In this document: positions 45,156 to 56,575 of the stretch, piece after piece
Layout of the letters: every line of letters begins with the position of its first letter
How positions within the stretch are numbered: the first letter of the stretch is position 1
Assembly: GCA_964016985.1 (NCBI GenBank)
Contig: OZ024833.1
Span: 62,554,963-62,618,962, forward strand
Direction of reading: 5' to 3'
DNA from: Anodontia alba
Lineage: Eukaryota; Mollusca; Bivalvia; Lucinida; Lucinidae
Length of the DNA: 64,000 nucleotides
Program-made: the position numbers and the translations under genes
The notes under the pieces: generated by a model
Told to the model about the DNA's origin: nothing
Database searches by the model: none
What the model saw: the letters and a program-made list of their open reading frames with translations, nothing else

Positions 45156-45230
45156 AAAACATGTTGGAACTTATTAGAAGGTCATTCATTGGTAGGGCTC
45201 TTTTAATGAATATCCACAACATATATTCCT
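45156..45230. repeat. GTAC hairpin, decayed
   Basis: ACATGTTGGAACTTATTAGA and AATGAATATCCACAACATAT. More diverged than most copies. Confidence 0.65.
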
Positions 45231-47199
45231 TAAGAAAAGTAAGAAACATGCCAGTAATTTTTATTCAAAAAGTGTGTTATCTAACTGATAATACAGGTAA
45301 ATAATAACGTTACTTTACGCATGTTAAAGTTAAATAAAAGTGTAGTTAAAAGAGATTCAGAACCACCACAGAGTAATGTACATCCAGTATAGCAACTGTA
45401 GTTACTCTGAATTGTTCAGAAGGCAGTGTCGCGAAAAAAGGCATTAACTTAATTACATAATTAGATTTATATGATTTGATGGACCTGGATTTTGCTCTAT
45501 ATCCATATTTTCACACTTTCTTACAACCAGTGGCTTCATCCAATATTAAATTTACATTCAGAGACAAGGCTTTGTGAGAAAATTTACTATTCCTTGAAAA
45601 ACAACCAACATGAACACTTTGTACTACATGCTTTCACTATCAATTTAATTTCTCAAAATCAGTCAGATGGAAATGCATTCTACTTCTTTTAATGTATAAA
45701 TAAGAATGGGTCTTTACTGAGGCATCTGTGTAAAACAGATATACATAAATAATCTAACCATGTACTAAAAAACTAAATACAATTATTTCTCTTCTGTTTT
45801 GTTTCTTTCTTCACAAAAAAAATCCATTTTATTATCTGCATATATAAGCCAATGCAGTGATTGGAGTAATGAACCTCTTTTATTTTACCTGAAATGTCTA
45901 TCAGATATATAACGCACATTTGGATAGATGAGTGCGAAAAGACAGAAAGGTGCGAACAAATAATGTAGATCCGGATCAAACTGCACCCCACACACAAACG
46001 AACTAGTTCATATTTTAGCATGATTAGAATGTGGAGTGTGTGTCCGATTATTTATCTATACAATACCATTCTGTTCTATTGCGCGGTACAAAACTGTATG
46101 TAAAATATTAAAAATATTTTGTAAGTCATTAGTCATTACCAACGTATTGTTATTGTTTTTGTTAAAATCGTTTAGACATAATCAAATTGGATCTACTATC
46201 AAAATTATTAAATTAAAAAAATATCACAGCTCAGCAGGGTATCTCAAATCGGGTCCGGTATACACTAAAGGACATTTATTTATTTATTTATTTTGCTTTT
46301 TTTTTTTTTTTTTGTTTTTTTTTTTTTTTTGTTTTTGTGGGGGGGGGGGGTTGTTTTTTCTACTCCATGCAATTATTCTCTGATTCCAAGAATTTAGTAT
46401 TACATGGCATTGAATAAACGAACTGGTATGGCTAGCTGCCGGTTGGCGCACCAGCCACTGCAGGTTTGTTTTGAATCGGCAAAACATGTAATTCAAATTC
46501 CTTTACAAAGCAGAATTAATGTAAAAATGTAAACAATCATAACCAACTCCTGTTTTTGAAGCAAACATCAATTTATCCTTGCGCTTTTACAGTCGCTCCC
46601 GAAGATAAATTTTAAAATTTATCGATTGAATTTGACATTACAAATTGGATAGCGCTCGATCTTAAAATCGGAACGATTGCAAAACAGTTACCGATAGGCC
46701 TACCCTTTTCTGTTTTCAAGAGATTTTCCGATGTCCACAAAAGAAGGGTCATAACGTATAAATGGGCCAGCAGTCGTCAGACAACTCCGTGTCACCGAGG
46801 TGTGAATAAAGTAATTTCATGTAGGAGGAATGAATTAAATGCCTGATGTCTTGCTATATTCAATATCGAATAAGTAGATTCTGATACTTTCTTTTCGTTC
46901 AGCTTCCGTTGCTAAGCACAACATCAAAGATGGCGTGGGGTGATTGACAAAAGTAGCGCGTGTATTACTACACCGAATTTTGAAGTCTATGTTTCAAATT
47001 GCACTATCTAAATCGATTTCAGTTACAGTTATGTTAGCGAAATAGAAAAGCTATAAAAAATTCCCCTGCTTCACATTCAGTTCGCCGTAATAGTGCCGCA
47101 TTGCGTCTGATTAAGAAGTAGTGCGCGTATGAATATAGCGGTGATGAAAATCCGCTTGTGACGTAGTAAAAAACCCCATGCGATTGCATAGAGCCTGCT
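45231..47199. other. No gene; T/G runs at 46290-46352
   Basis: Frames at 45492-45692 and 46036-46383 are AT-rich or cross T and G runs and show no domain. A TTTTGTTTTT/GGGGGGGGGG block lies at 46290-46352. Confidence 0.45.
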
Positions 47200-47835
47200 A
47201 GCTGTCGCTAGCAGACTCAAAAAATAATGTATACCCCTGTAAACCCCAGTTTTACTATATAAAAGTGGGGTTTAAGGGGGTCAAAATTATATAGGTATGT
47301 TTTCGTGATGGTATGAAATATGATGTTGAAAAACTATGGTCTTCTCAATCACCACCTATCCTTTTACTCGCCACCGCTTTCAGTCCCTGTGTGCACTACC
47401 AGTCAATAAAATACCTAGTTTCAAAGAATGTGATATATTTTCATTTGTACTACACAGTAACATGTTAAATTGTCACTGCCAGGGTGGTGTACTTAACAAG
47501 GGATTTATAATCTCTTCAAGAACTTAGTTTTACATGCCTGTCTGTCAGCGAAACGGCAAAATCAGACCACCCTTGCATCGGGAGAAAAAGTATTTTTGTT
47601 CAGTATTCCCTTAAAAGACTAAAATTCCAGTCTGATTATATGGGAGACTATAATATAAAGAGGTTGAATAACATCATCCGATTTTGGATATCGGCGATCA
47701 TGCCAAAATGTCAGCCTTATTCCAACTGACACCCATCTTCAACACTATCAAACTGTTTCTCGGCAACCACTTCCAGAAGATCTCCTTATGGTTTTCTTGT
47801 CACAACACGGTGTTGCGCGTGTGGAGGAAAGCAGC
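47200..47835 (-). repeat. Repeat X, uninterrupted copy, with foldback
   Basis: Complement of the X pieces at 27.5-30.7 kb, without the array element and hAT-like MITE that split that copy. At 47231-47282 a foldback (ACCCCTGTAAACCCCAGTTT facing AAAAGTGGGGTTTAAGGGGG) is present; the same foldback, reversed, is at 51213-51276. Confidence 0.75.
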
Positions 47836-48114
47836 TGTGTATAATAAGGTGTTAAGGTGTCCAAATACTAAGATAAATATGGTACTAGATAAATTGCCTT
47901 TTTTAATTACAAAGCAGGAAGGAAAAGGCCTGTAATCTGTAGGTATAAACCTTGCTTGAAGCCAAAATTAAAAGGCAGATGTCTTCAATTAAATAGGTTT
48001 TAGCTTCTGAATGCATAAGTATAAAAAAAAATCCCTTTTCTTCACTCTATACATGTACACAGCAGTCTGGATCTAAGGGGTATCCATATAATATTTTTCA
48101 TCTTTCTCCCTCAA

Positions 48115-48400
48115 TGAAGCTCCAGATAAAAGGTAGCTCAAAACATAGATTGTGGGTACTCGTAAAACATAGATTGTGGGTACTCGTTAGAACCGTCTGA
48201 CGAGTACCCACAATCTATGTTTTGAGCAGTATACACATAGTAGGTTTCTCATTTCTCCAGGAAAACATATGTTGTGGGTACTCATTAGAAGCACCTCACT
48301 GAGGTGCTTCTAATGAGTACCCACAACATATGTTTCCTGGAGAAATAAGAAAATTATCAGTACTTTTTGGTTGAAAATAGTGCCTTGTCTGAAGCTATGA
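48115..48400. mobile_element. GTAC hairpin element with a second hairpin beside it
   Basis: The hairpin at 48251-48346 has 47-bp arms differing by one base deletion (ATTTCTCCAGGAAAACATAT start). The neighbour at 48141-48232 is the CTCGTTAGAACC variant with a partly repeated left arm. Outer words GAAGCTCCAGATAAAAGG and GTGCCTTGTCTGAAGCTATG are inverted. Confidence 0.8.
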
Positions 48401-48769
48401 TTTTTTCTTTTCCCTTTACATTACAAGTATGAGCTTTCACAAAAGGCTTGGTCTATAAATGTTAAAACTGATTTTTAATAGTCTTGAATTTTTAGATGCA
48501 AATCTTGGCTAAATTGGCTAAATTACAAAAAGCAATGGGTGAATTGGAGAGCTCTAAATGAGAATGATCCTCATATTAAAAAATAATTACAGCTAATTTC
48601 ACATTGCTTTTTAGGCATACCTCATCATGCTCACCAACACTAAAATAAGTACATGTGTAGTATAAGAATATCAAATGTTTGTCAAATTGTCACACTGTCT
48701 TGGGAATGCTATTTTTATTGCGCTTAGCAGTACCAATGCATCCACCAATTTAAAAGTGAAATTGTCAAA

Positions 48770-49015
48770 TTAACCCTTAAAGCGCCAATCACAACTATTG
48801 TCATCTGCTTTGTCATCTGCTTGTGATTTTAAAAGTCATTTTTGCAAACAGTGTGGACCCAGATCAGACTGCTCCTTTAGGAGCAGTCTGATCTGGGTCC
48901 ACACTGTTTGCCTATATGCAAAATGTAAGTTTGAAAAGTTTGCAAGAAGATGCAGCAGACGACATAAGCAGACGACATTTTCAGATGCAGATTTTCTTGG
49001 CGCTTTAAGGGTTAA
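48770..49015. mobile_element. TTAA-B MITE, best copy
   Basis: TTAACCCTTAAAGCGCCAAT and TTGGCGCTTTAAGGGTTAA at the ends with TTAA on both sides, piggyBac-like. The centre 48844-48911 is a perfect hairpin with 33-bp arms (GCAAACAGTGTGGACCCAGA) and a 2-base loop. Confidence 0.9.
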
Positions 49016-49168
49016 TATATATCCCATAACCTTCGAGAAAGTGCTGCAATGGTAACTTTTTAGAACATCAACATAAGTGCAATGTGCCGAAAAAGTGTTT
49101 GTGAATGGAGAACACCTTCTGTATATGTAGGTGTTCCAATAAATATTATTTTATTCTATTCTGTTCAG

Positions 49169-49332
49169 TGGTTTTACTTGTAGACAACATGCATAAGGTC
49201 AATGGTGCATTGTGGATCAACAATATTGATGCTGTGTCCCAACTAAACCGTATGATGTCTATGCCCATTGTTGTAGACATTCAGTATCCCAAAGGGAGCA
49301 AATCCAGCGTGTATTCATTTCCCTTTCCCTAA
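49169..49332 (+). other. Doubtful exon-like ORF
   Basis: After a good acceptor (ATTCTATTCTGTTCAG) a frame compatible with phase 1 reads VVLLVDNMHKVNGALW, then INNIDAVSQLNRMMSMPIVV, to a stop at 49332. A weak donor (GTATG at 49250) would give an 81-bp, phase-neutral cassette exon. Amino-acid usage looks like real protein but I recognise no family. It could be a skipped exon, a terminal exon of the secreted gene, or chance. Confidence 0.25.
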
Positions 49333-49377
49333 AGGACACAAGTTTGACTATTATAGGACCTGATTAAGGATTATTAA

Positions 49378-49872
49378 CCCATTGTAGACTGGAGACCCCC
49401 AAACGGGTAATTGGCAAACAGTGCAGACACAGATCAGCAGCATCTGATCAGGGTCTCCACTGTTTGCAAATAGTTCAACCATTTTTCACTCTGAATATCT
49501 AAGTCACATAGCCTGACATACCTAAATTCAAAATTAGACTCTTCTAATATATTGGAGGGTGGTTGGATGTGGTGAAGGTGCCGGGTATCTTACGTCACCG
49601 GGTGTCCAACTGATACTGGCTTCCAGTTGGGTAAGGTCTGCTATCCTTGTAGCAGTTAAGGTAGAGGGGAAATGTTTTTATTTCTTCTGTTTCTTCACTT
49701 TTATTCCTGCTCTGCTTTCTTCCCTGCCCCTCTCTTTCATCTCCACTATCTCTTCTCCCTTTCTCTGGGAAACGACACAAAATGACCCACAAGGATTGAC
49801 GTGTCATTAAACCCCAACACAATCAATGAATCTAATATATAATATGGGAGAATTCATTCAGTTTACAATGGG
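49378..49872. mobile_element. TTAA-D MITE carrying a SINE-like insert
   Basis: TTAACCCATTGTAGACTGGA and TTTACAATGGGTTAA are inverted ends with TTAA at 49374-49377 and 49873-49876. The left part has a core hairpin. The copy at 58040-58194 lacks the insert. Confidence 0.8.
49553..49830 (+). mobile_element. SINE-like retroposon with 10-bp TSD
   Basis: TCTAATATAT flanks it at 49543-49552 and 49831-49840. The 3' end CATTAAACCCCAACACA resembles the SINE 3' end at 18310 (CTTAAAACCTCAACACA). A clear tRNA head is not visible. Confidence 0.65.
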
Positions 49873-50254
49873 TTAATGACAGCAGCAGATGGCATTCTAA
49901 AATACAGGGTTCTCACTAGGATTTTGAAAATTGGAGTACAATGCTGTCCTCCAGAAAGAGTTGGAGTTTTATCATACTTAATGTATCTATTGAGACTTTC
50001 CAAAAAGTTGGAGTCAGAAATGAAAAGTTGGAGTAACTCACTCCAAATCTGGAGTTAATGAGATCTCTGAAATATTTCCAAGAAAATAAGGCTTGATGTT
50101 TCATCTGAGTGTGCCTAGTAGATGATTCAGAGTCTGAAATATCAGAACTTATTTGCTTGAAAAAATATTTAAAAAAAAAGGATGTAATGTCTTCTACAAT
50201 TTTGAATGGCACTTTAACCTTGGCAAATTCAACAGGTGACAAATTGATGATATT

Positions 50255-50663
50255 TTACTGATTTTCCCAGAAAATAGGCTTTGATAAATACAGTTGACTC
50301 TCGTTATCTCGAATTCCAAGGGACTCTCTGAAACATTTCGAGATACCGTACTTCGACATATTAGAGTTGCCTAAGTGAGGAAAACAGTAAATTGAACAAC
50401 CACAATTAACAAATTATACATATTTAATTTGACTCCCTGAAGTTAGAAATGTATATAAAATAATGTGGAAAAGAGGAGAAATTGCCTCTTAGGAGCAATT
50501 TCTCCTCTTTTCCACAATATTTTGTTACCTGTTCTTAAATTTCCATGTTAAAACAGGGAGCAGAATTTCACTTCGACATAAGCGGTTATTTGAGGTAAGC
50601 GAGTTTGAGATAGCGAGGGTCGACTGTATTCCATTCCTAAGGAGACAATTTGCATGAAATGTC

Positions 50664-50665
<2 letters not shown>
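50255..50665. repeat. TTAA-C foldback split by TA-4
   Basis: Left arm CCCAGAAAATAGGCTTTGAT, then the TA-4 element, then GGAGACAATTTGCATGAAAT. A poly-A run follows at about 50669-50694. A separate decayed TTAA-C piece lies at 50080-50200. Confidence 0.7.
50291..50626. mobile_element. TA-4 (pogo/Tigger-like) MITE, copy 2
   Basis: TA at 50289-50290 and 50627-50628. Ends CAGTTGACTCTCGTTATCTC and GAGATAGCGAGGGTCGACTG. Central hairpin AATGTGGAAAAGAGGAGAAA with its complement, as in copy 1 but reversed overall. Confidence 0.85.
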
Positions 50666-50695
<30 letters not shown>

Positions 50696-50726
50696 TCAAA
50701 TTTGGTCTGCTGATATTTGCTAAATG

Positions 50727-50955
50727 TTAACCCTTAAAGCACCAGTCAAAACTATTGTCGTCTGCTTTGTCTTCTGCTGGTTACTTTAAAAGTCACTTCT
50801 GCAAACAGTGTGGACCTAAAGGAGCAGTCTGATCTGGGTCCACACTGTTTGCCTCTATGCAAAAATAGGTTTGAAAAGTTTGCAAGAATATTCAGCAGAC
50901 GACATAAACAGACGACATTTTCAGATGCAGGTTTTGTTGGCTTTTTAAGGGTTAA
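50727..50955. mobile_element. TTAA-B MITE
   Basis: TTAACCCTTAAAGCACCAGT and TTGGCTTTTTAAGGGTTAA. The core hairpin has lost part of its left arm (GTGGACCTAAAGGAGCAGTC). Confidence 0.85.
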
Positions 50956-51186
50956 TTAAGGGTGAAGCCAAGGTGAAATTCTTCTTTTACTACCCCTGTT
51001 GTAAACAAGTCAACCTCCTAATGTTAGGCAATTTCCTTGAGGATTTGAATAACTCCCCTTTAATTAAATAGGATTTTCCTCAGGATTTATCATGGCAGAT
51101 TAACATTTTATCCTAACTTGATTGAATTCTCTGACACTTTTTTCTAATAACTAAGTATTGACGAAATTCCAGATTACCATGTTACA

Positions 51187-51470
51187 TCACAAAAACACGC
51201 CTGTATTATTTTGACCCCCCTTAAACCCCACTTTAATATAGTAAAACTGGGGTTTACAGGGGTATACATTATTTGTCTTATTTTTGCTTGAAAACATAGA
51301 TTGTGGGTACTCGTTAGAACTGCCTCGGCGAGTAGGTTCTAACGAGTACCCACAATCTATGTTCTGAGCAGAAATATGAAATATATCAGAGTTTTTTATC
51401 TGAAAATTTTCAGTTTTTGTAGGTCGAAATTCTCCATATATTTGAATAGGCGTGTTTTTCGTAATGAACC
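51187..51470. mobile_element. Composite foldback: AAAACACGCC ends, GTAC hairpin inside
   Basis: AAAAACACGCCTGTATT at the left and GAATAGGCGTGTTTTT at the right are inverted. Inside are the ACCCC foldback (51213-51276) and the CTCGTTAGAAC hairpin (51291-51371). The same order occurs at 30505-30700. Confidence 0.65.
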
Positions 51471-51476
51471 CTAATT

Positions 51477-51676
51477 TTAACATTTACCATGCTATGGGTA
51501 AATTCTGCAGACAAAACATTATGATATTTTTCCCATAAAACATGATTTGATATGTCATGTAAATTGTTTGTTAGAGAGACAGTTTGCACAAAATGTCAAA
51601 TCCTGTTTTCAGGGAAAAATAAGAAAAATATTTCAGAATGTCGTCTGCTGAAATTTTTACCCACATGCAAAGTGTT
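51477..51676. mobile_element. TTAA-C MITE
   Basis: TTAACATTTACCATGCTATG at left, CCCACATGCAAAGTGTTAA at right. GACAAAACATTATGATATTT mirrors AAATATTTCAGAATGTCGTC. Central arms AATTGTTTGTTAGAGAGACA. Confidence 0.7.
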
Positions 51677-51922
51677 AAAGTGCCAGTCAGAACTGCAGCA
51701 GATGACAGTCTAGGCAGACAATTCACATGAAATATCAAGATAAAAAAATTAGAATGTTGTCTGCTTAACAAACATGGCTGCTTATCTCCAGGCCCACAAC
51801 ACTGTGCTCTGTGAAAAGAAAATCGTAAGGAGAGCTTCATTAGAACCATAATAATCAGATGACTTGCTGAGGAGGAGTTATTTGGTGGTAATTCTGTGAT
51901 AATTTTTGCCAGTTCTCCATAT

Positions 51923-51995
51923 TTAACATAAGTTGAGGTTACTCATTAGAAGCGCCTCGCTGAGGTGCTTCTAATGAGTACCCACATCATATGTT
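51923..51995. repeat. GTAC hairpin
   Basis: GAGGTTACTCATTAGAAGCG, loop, then GAGGTGCTTCTAATGAGTAC. Embedded in GATAATTTTTGCCAGTTCTC / AAGCACCTTATCAAGAGCTA flanks. Confidence 0.8.
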
Positions 51996-52283
51996 TTCGT
52001 CAAGAAATAAGAAAAATATAGATACATGTACTTGAAAAAAGCACCTTATCAAGAGCTATGATTAGGGGTTGAAAATACTTGCATTGAGAAACACAAAACA
52101 CTTGCAAATGATTTGCTCTGGATTCCTGCTCCTGCTGAAGTCATCATTGGATACAGGAATCTAGGACAAAATATTCCTGATGTTTTTGCCCCTCTTAATG
52201 CAGCATGCTGAGTAAACATTTCAGCAGATGACAGTTTGAAATACTTTTCTTCTTTTTTTTCTCTCTCTGAAATTATATAGGAT

Positions 52284-52505
52284 TTAACCCTTGCCCTGCT
52301 GAATAAATTAAGATGCCACTCTCACTTAAAATTTTCAGCCAATCAGATTACTTGATCATGATTGTTGCTATAAATTTACATACTTAATGGCAAACATTGC
52401 AGATCCAGATCAGTTGGCTTCTTCAGAAGCCAACTGATCTGGATCTACACTGTTTGAAAAGGCAGGATACATTTGTATATCCGGGTTCAGCAGGACAAGG
52501 GTTAA
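52284..52505. mobile_element. TTAA-A MITE, well preserved
   Basis: TTAACCCTTGCCCTGCTGAA and TTCAGCAGGACAAGGGTTAA with TTAA on both sides. Core hairpin with arms GTTGGCTTCTTCAGAAGCCA at its apex. Confidence 0.9.
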
Positions 52506-52933
52506 CATTTCACGCACATTGTCTCCTAAAGAGACAAAGAGGCAATTTGCAAGAAATGTCAAAGTGTATTTTCTGCAAAAAATTACGGGGTAGTAAAATG
52601 TCATCAGTTTGTCAGTAGCTGAATTAGCCCATGGCCAGAGAATGTTGAAGGTGAAAATATATCAAAATGGTGTCATATAGCCCTCAATCCATGCTACTGT
52701 ATACAGTGAAACGTTTTATAACTTTTGAAAACTGTTTTTTTTTTTGTTTTTTTTCAACACAATCAATAGTGTAGAAATGTGTAGAAAAAAAGCTGTTTTC
52801 ACATTTATATACAGAGGTAACTTATTGTTAGATAAAATATTGTTGCAACAAATATTGATCATTATTTACAATTTACAGTACCTGAAAATGTATACTTTGT
52901 TAAGATCTTTAATTTCAGTACTTGGTTTTCCCT

Positions 52934-53115
52934 TTAACCCTTAAAGCGCCAGTCACAACTGCAGCAGACGACAATTTTTTTTTTTTTTTTTTTTTTAAGT
53001 TTTCAGAGAAAACAAGTCTTGACATTTCTCTTGAAATGTTTTCTCTGAAAAATAAAAAAAAAAATTTTTTTGAATGTCGTCTGCTACAAATTTTGCTTGG
53101 CGCTTTAAGGATTAA
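52934..53115. mobile_element. Chimeric MITE: TTAA-B ends, TTAA-C core
   Basis: Ends TTAACCCTTAAAGCGCCAGT and TTGGCGCTTTAAGGATTAA are TTAA-B, but the centre is TTTTCAGAGAAAACAAGTCT ... AAATGTTTTCTCTGAAAAAT with GTCGTCTGCTACAAATTTTG, as in TTAA-C, and there is no core hairpin of the usual kind. Confidence 0.75.
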
Positions 53116-53447
53116 TGCTTGTAAATAAGAGCTAAGCTAAGTTCCGTAACTTTGGGTATCATCATGTTGGCAAAGACTGCAGAGCCTGTCACAGGATCTG
53201 TCACAGAATCAATTTTCAATTATGAGATGTCAAGGCATGTTCAGCAGAGAAGCAAGAAAAATCTTGCTTTACATGCATCTTTGCAAGCTCATTGATTATT
53301 GTTTAGGGATTAGGTACTATTTTGAATCTGAATACATTTCAAACCTCTAGATAACTTGGGCAATAATTCCTGGGACTAATAGGACTTGTTCACAGGGAGT
53401 ATTTTATGATAATTCTGTGATAATTTACTTATTTCTCCATAAAAAAC

Positions 53448-53540
53448 CATATGTTGTTCACCGAGGTGCTTCTAATGAGTACCCACAACACATGTTTCTA
53501 TGGAGAGCTGGAGAAAATTATCACAGAATTATCACCCAAT
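53448..53540. repeat. GTAC hairpin element, left arm mostly deleted
   Basis: ACCATATGTTGTTCACCGAG jumps straight to the right arm AGGTGCTTCTAATGAGTACC. About 30 bases of the left arm are missing. Confidence 0.75.
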
Positions 53541-53942
53541 ACTCCTCCTTAATAACTATTCGGTTTTGGATTTTTTTTTTTTTTATCGCACACCAAAAGC
53601 TGCCTTGTGATTACTTATTGGAATCACCTTGTCAAGTTGATTCCACTGAATACGGTACTCATAAGATATTTTTGGTGAAAAAAAAACGAAAAAAAAACAA
53701 CAACTTACGAATACTCGTTTTATCTAGAGCCTTGTTTTTATGGAAGAAATACAAATTGATTGTGCTCAGTTCTGACAGATGTCATTTTATAATTCTTTGG
53801 TAGAAATTTGATGCAATATGTAAATGAGACAAAGCAAAAAGGTTGACCTGTCAATTATTGAATTTATTCTACAGAAGAGTACAGCTCCAGATCGAAGGGG
53901 TATCCAGATAATATATAATATTTTTCTTATTTTTCCATGTAA

Positions 53943-54070
53943 AGCCAACTGATCTGGATCTGCACTGTTTGCCATTCAGTATGTGAATTTATATCAGCAA
54001 TCTTGATCAAGTAATCTGATTGGCTGAAAATTAGAAGTGGGTGTGGCAACTTAAGTTATTCACCAGGAAC
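53943..54070. repeat. Half of a TTAA-A MITE, reversed
   Basis: GCCAACTGATCTGGATCTGC to TTATTCACCAGGAAC: the right half of the reversed element only. Confidence 0.75.
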
Positions 54071-54278
54071 TCTTCTTGAAATTTGCATTTGTAGCTCATC
54101 TGAAAGTACATGTATATAGGAACATAGGGTTGCACTATTCCTGCTAGTGTTGTACCTAGAGTGGGGTGGGAGGGGAAATGGCATGTGTGTGTCAGTGTGT
54201 GGGGAGGGGTAGGGATATAGAGTGCATGGTATTGAGTTTTGAAGTTTTCAAAATTGTTTTTATGTGTGCCTCTTTTTT

Positions 54279-54484
54279 CACCCTTGTCATGCTGAATAAA
54301 TTAAGATGCCACACCCACTTCTAATTTTCAGCCGATCAGATTACGCGATCCAGGATTTTGATACAAGTTCACATGTCAAATGACAAACAGTGCAGATCCA
54401 GATCAGTTGGCTTCTTCAGAAGCCTGGATCTACACTGTTTGCAAAAGTAGGGTATATCCGGGAGTTCAGCAGGACAAGGGTTAA
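54279..54484. mobile_element. TTAA-A MITE
   Basis: Left edge CACCCTTGTCATGCTGAATA (TTAA mutated), right edge AGCAGGACAAGGGTTAA. Core hairpin lacks part of the right arm. Confidence 0.85.
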
Positions 54485-54741
54485 TACGTAATGAGGCTTT
54501 ATGATGTCATAAAGCCAAATCAAATGCAAAACCCATTTTCTATTTATTTTCCATTTAGCAACAATTGCCTTTGAAAGAATGACTCTTGATTTGACAATAT
54601 GGACTAAACCACTTTCTAAAATTCTTAAATGGCAACGTTAAGCGCTTACCTCTAATAGAGACAGGACTGAAGGTCAGATACCATTTTACAAAACTTCATG
54701 GGTTGGGCTGGGACTTGACAGCTAAAAATGCTCCATGTTAA

Positions 54742-54768
54742 AATATATATATATATATATATATATAA
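54742..54768. repeat. (TA)n microsatellite
   Basis: About 13 TA dinucleotides. Confidence 0.9.
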
Positions 54769-54903
54769 ATTAAAAGAAAAAAAAAATCATTGAAATGGCA
54801 AGATTTTTTTTTTATAAGCTTAAACTTGTGTTATTACAGGATCTTCCAATCTTTTTATTCAATATCATGTCAACAGAGGCAGCCTTGTCAGTAATAAGAA
54901 AAC

Positions 54904-55154
54904 AATTCGAGGGTTGAGCGCAAGACTATAGTAACTCAAACATATTTTTGAAACCCTTGTTTAGGGGCAACTTGGACCCCTTTGTAAACAATGCAAATTT
55001 AGGTGCCATTGCTCATACGAGCAATGGCACCTAAATTTTCATTGTTTACAGAAAGAAATGTTGTAATCCTCATAATGCCTTCATGGTGAGGAGAGTAGGT
55101 TGGGGGAAAAACAACCATCTGACTTACGCTAGTCTTGCGCTCAACCCTCGAATT
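54904..55154. mobile_element. MITE with AATTCGAGGG ends
   Basis: AATTCGAGGGTTGAGCGCAA and TTGCGCTCAACCCTCGAATT are perfect inverted ends. The centre folds too (AAATTTAGGTGCCATTGCTC and complement, loop ATAC). No ORF; single copy in this window. Confidence 0.9.
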
Positions 55155-55246
55155 TTCCTTCTTTCCTGTCTACTGAAGAGATAATTGTTATTGCTGGTTT
55201 GGGAGAAAATCAAACACATTAATTATCCTATGTCAGCTGAGAGTGT

Positions 55247-55487
55247 TTAACCCTTAAAGCGCCAATCACAACTATTGTCGTCTGCTTTGTCATCTGCTTG
55301 TGATTTTAAAAGTCATTTTTGCAAACAGTGTGGACCCAGATCAGACTGCTCATTAGCAGTCTGATCTGGGTCCACACTGTTTGCCTGTATGCAAAAATAG
55401 GTTTGAAAAGTCTGCAAGAATATTCAGCAGACGACATGAACAGACGACATTTTCAGATGCAGGTTTTCTTGGCGCTTTAAGGGTTAA
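55247..55487. mobile_element. TTAA-B MITE
   Basis: TTAACCCTTAAAGCGCCAAT and TTGGCGCTTTAAGGGTTAA, TTAA at both ends. Core hairpin AAACAGTGTGGACCCAGATC with a 4-base loop. Confidence 0.9.
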
Positions 55488-55685
55488 TGCTTATCATGCT
55501 GGACAAAAATTTCAGCAGATGATATTTTGAAATATTTTTCTTATTTTTTTCCAAGAAACAGGATTTGACATTTCATGCCAAGTGTCTTCATAGGAGACAA
55601 TTTGCATAAAATGTCAAAGTTTGTTTTCTGGGAAAAATAAGAAAAAATGCCATCGTCATCTGCTGAATAAAATTGTCCAGAGAGA
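55488..55685. repeat. TTAA-C MITE abutting TTAA-B
   Basis: Starts at the shared TTAA with TGCTTATCATGCTGGACAAA; arms CAAGAAACAGGATTTGACAT and ATGTCAAAGTTTGTTTTCTG; right end decayed. Confidence 0.7.
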
Positions 55686-56282
55686 GGTGAAGGTAAAAAA
55701 GAATAAATCACAGCCTTGTCTTATTGTTTTCAGCTGATATATATACTGAATTTCATCCTACTCTGCTTTGACATCTTGCAGAAAGTCGTTTTTTTGCCTG
55801 GTGCTATAATACACAGAAGCACTAAAATTGCAAACTTTTGTCATGATTTAATATGAAACCTTTTGTTATAACTAGCTACAGTGTGTGCACAAAAAGTTTT
55901 GTTCTGTTTATTGGTTTAAAAAAAAAAAAATTGAATATTTTCATTTTCCCCAGAATAAAAAAGGGCTGCAAATTATGCAGAGATTGGTAGGATGGGTAAA
56001 CTGGAGGTAGATTTACAACAAGTTCAACTTGTTCAAATTTTCTGAAATTTTCACAATATTGTCAAGAAACATCAATCATTCAATATCAGCAAAGAATTGT
56101 AAAAAAATATTTTCTTTGATAAAAATTCCAAAATATCAGTTTACTATAGAAATTGCATAGGTCAGACCAATTTTTTATCATAAATTTAAATTTAGGGTAA
56201 ATATTTGAGAACAAAACACAGAAACAGAAAAAGATAAATGGTTTCTGATAAGACATGGTCAATCAGAACAAAATATTTTCAT

Positions 56283-56496
56283 TTAACCCTTGTCATGCTG
56301 AATAAATTAAGATTCCATGCCCATTTCTAATTGTCAGCCATTCAGATTACTTCATCCAGATTGCTGATATAAATTCACATACTGAATGGCAAACAGTGCA
56401 GATCAAGATCAGATGGCTTCTTCAGAAGCCAACTGATCTGGATCTACACTTTTTGCAAAGGCAGGGTATATCTGGGTTCAGCAGGACAAGGGTTCA
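56283..56496. mobile_element. TTAA-A MITE
   Basis: TTAACCCTTGTCATGCTGAA to TTCAGCAGGACAAGGGTTCA. Core hairpin good. Confidence 0.85.
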
Positions 56497-56575
56497 TAAA
56501 AACACCAAGTGAAATGTATTTGAACAGACAGGCCTGAGAAAATAACAGATCATCGCCCAGTTTCACAATCATTCC

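Noticed and set aside
46284..46496. Lysine-rich minus-strand ORF
   Set aside because: Produced by poly-T and poly-G runs.
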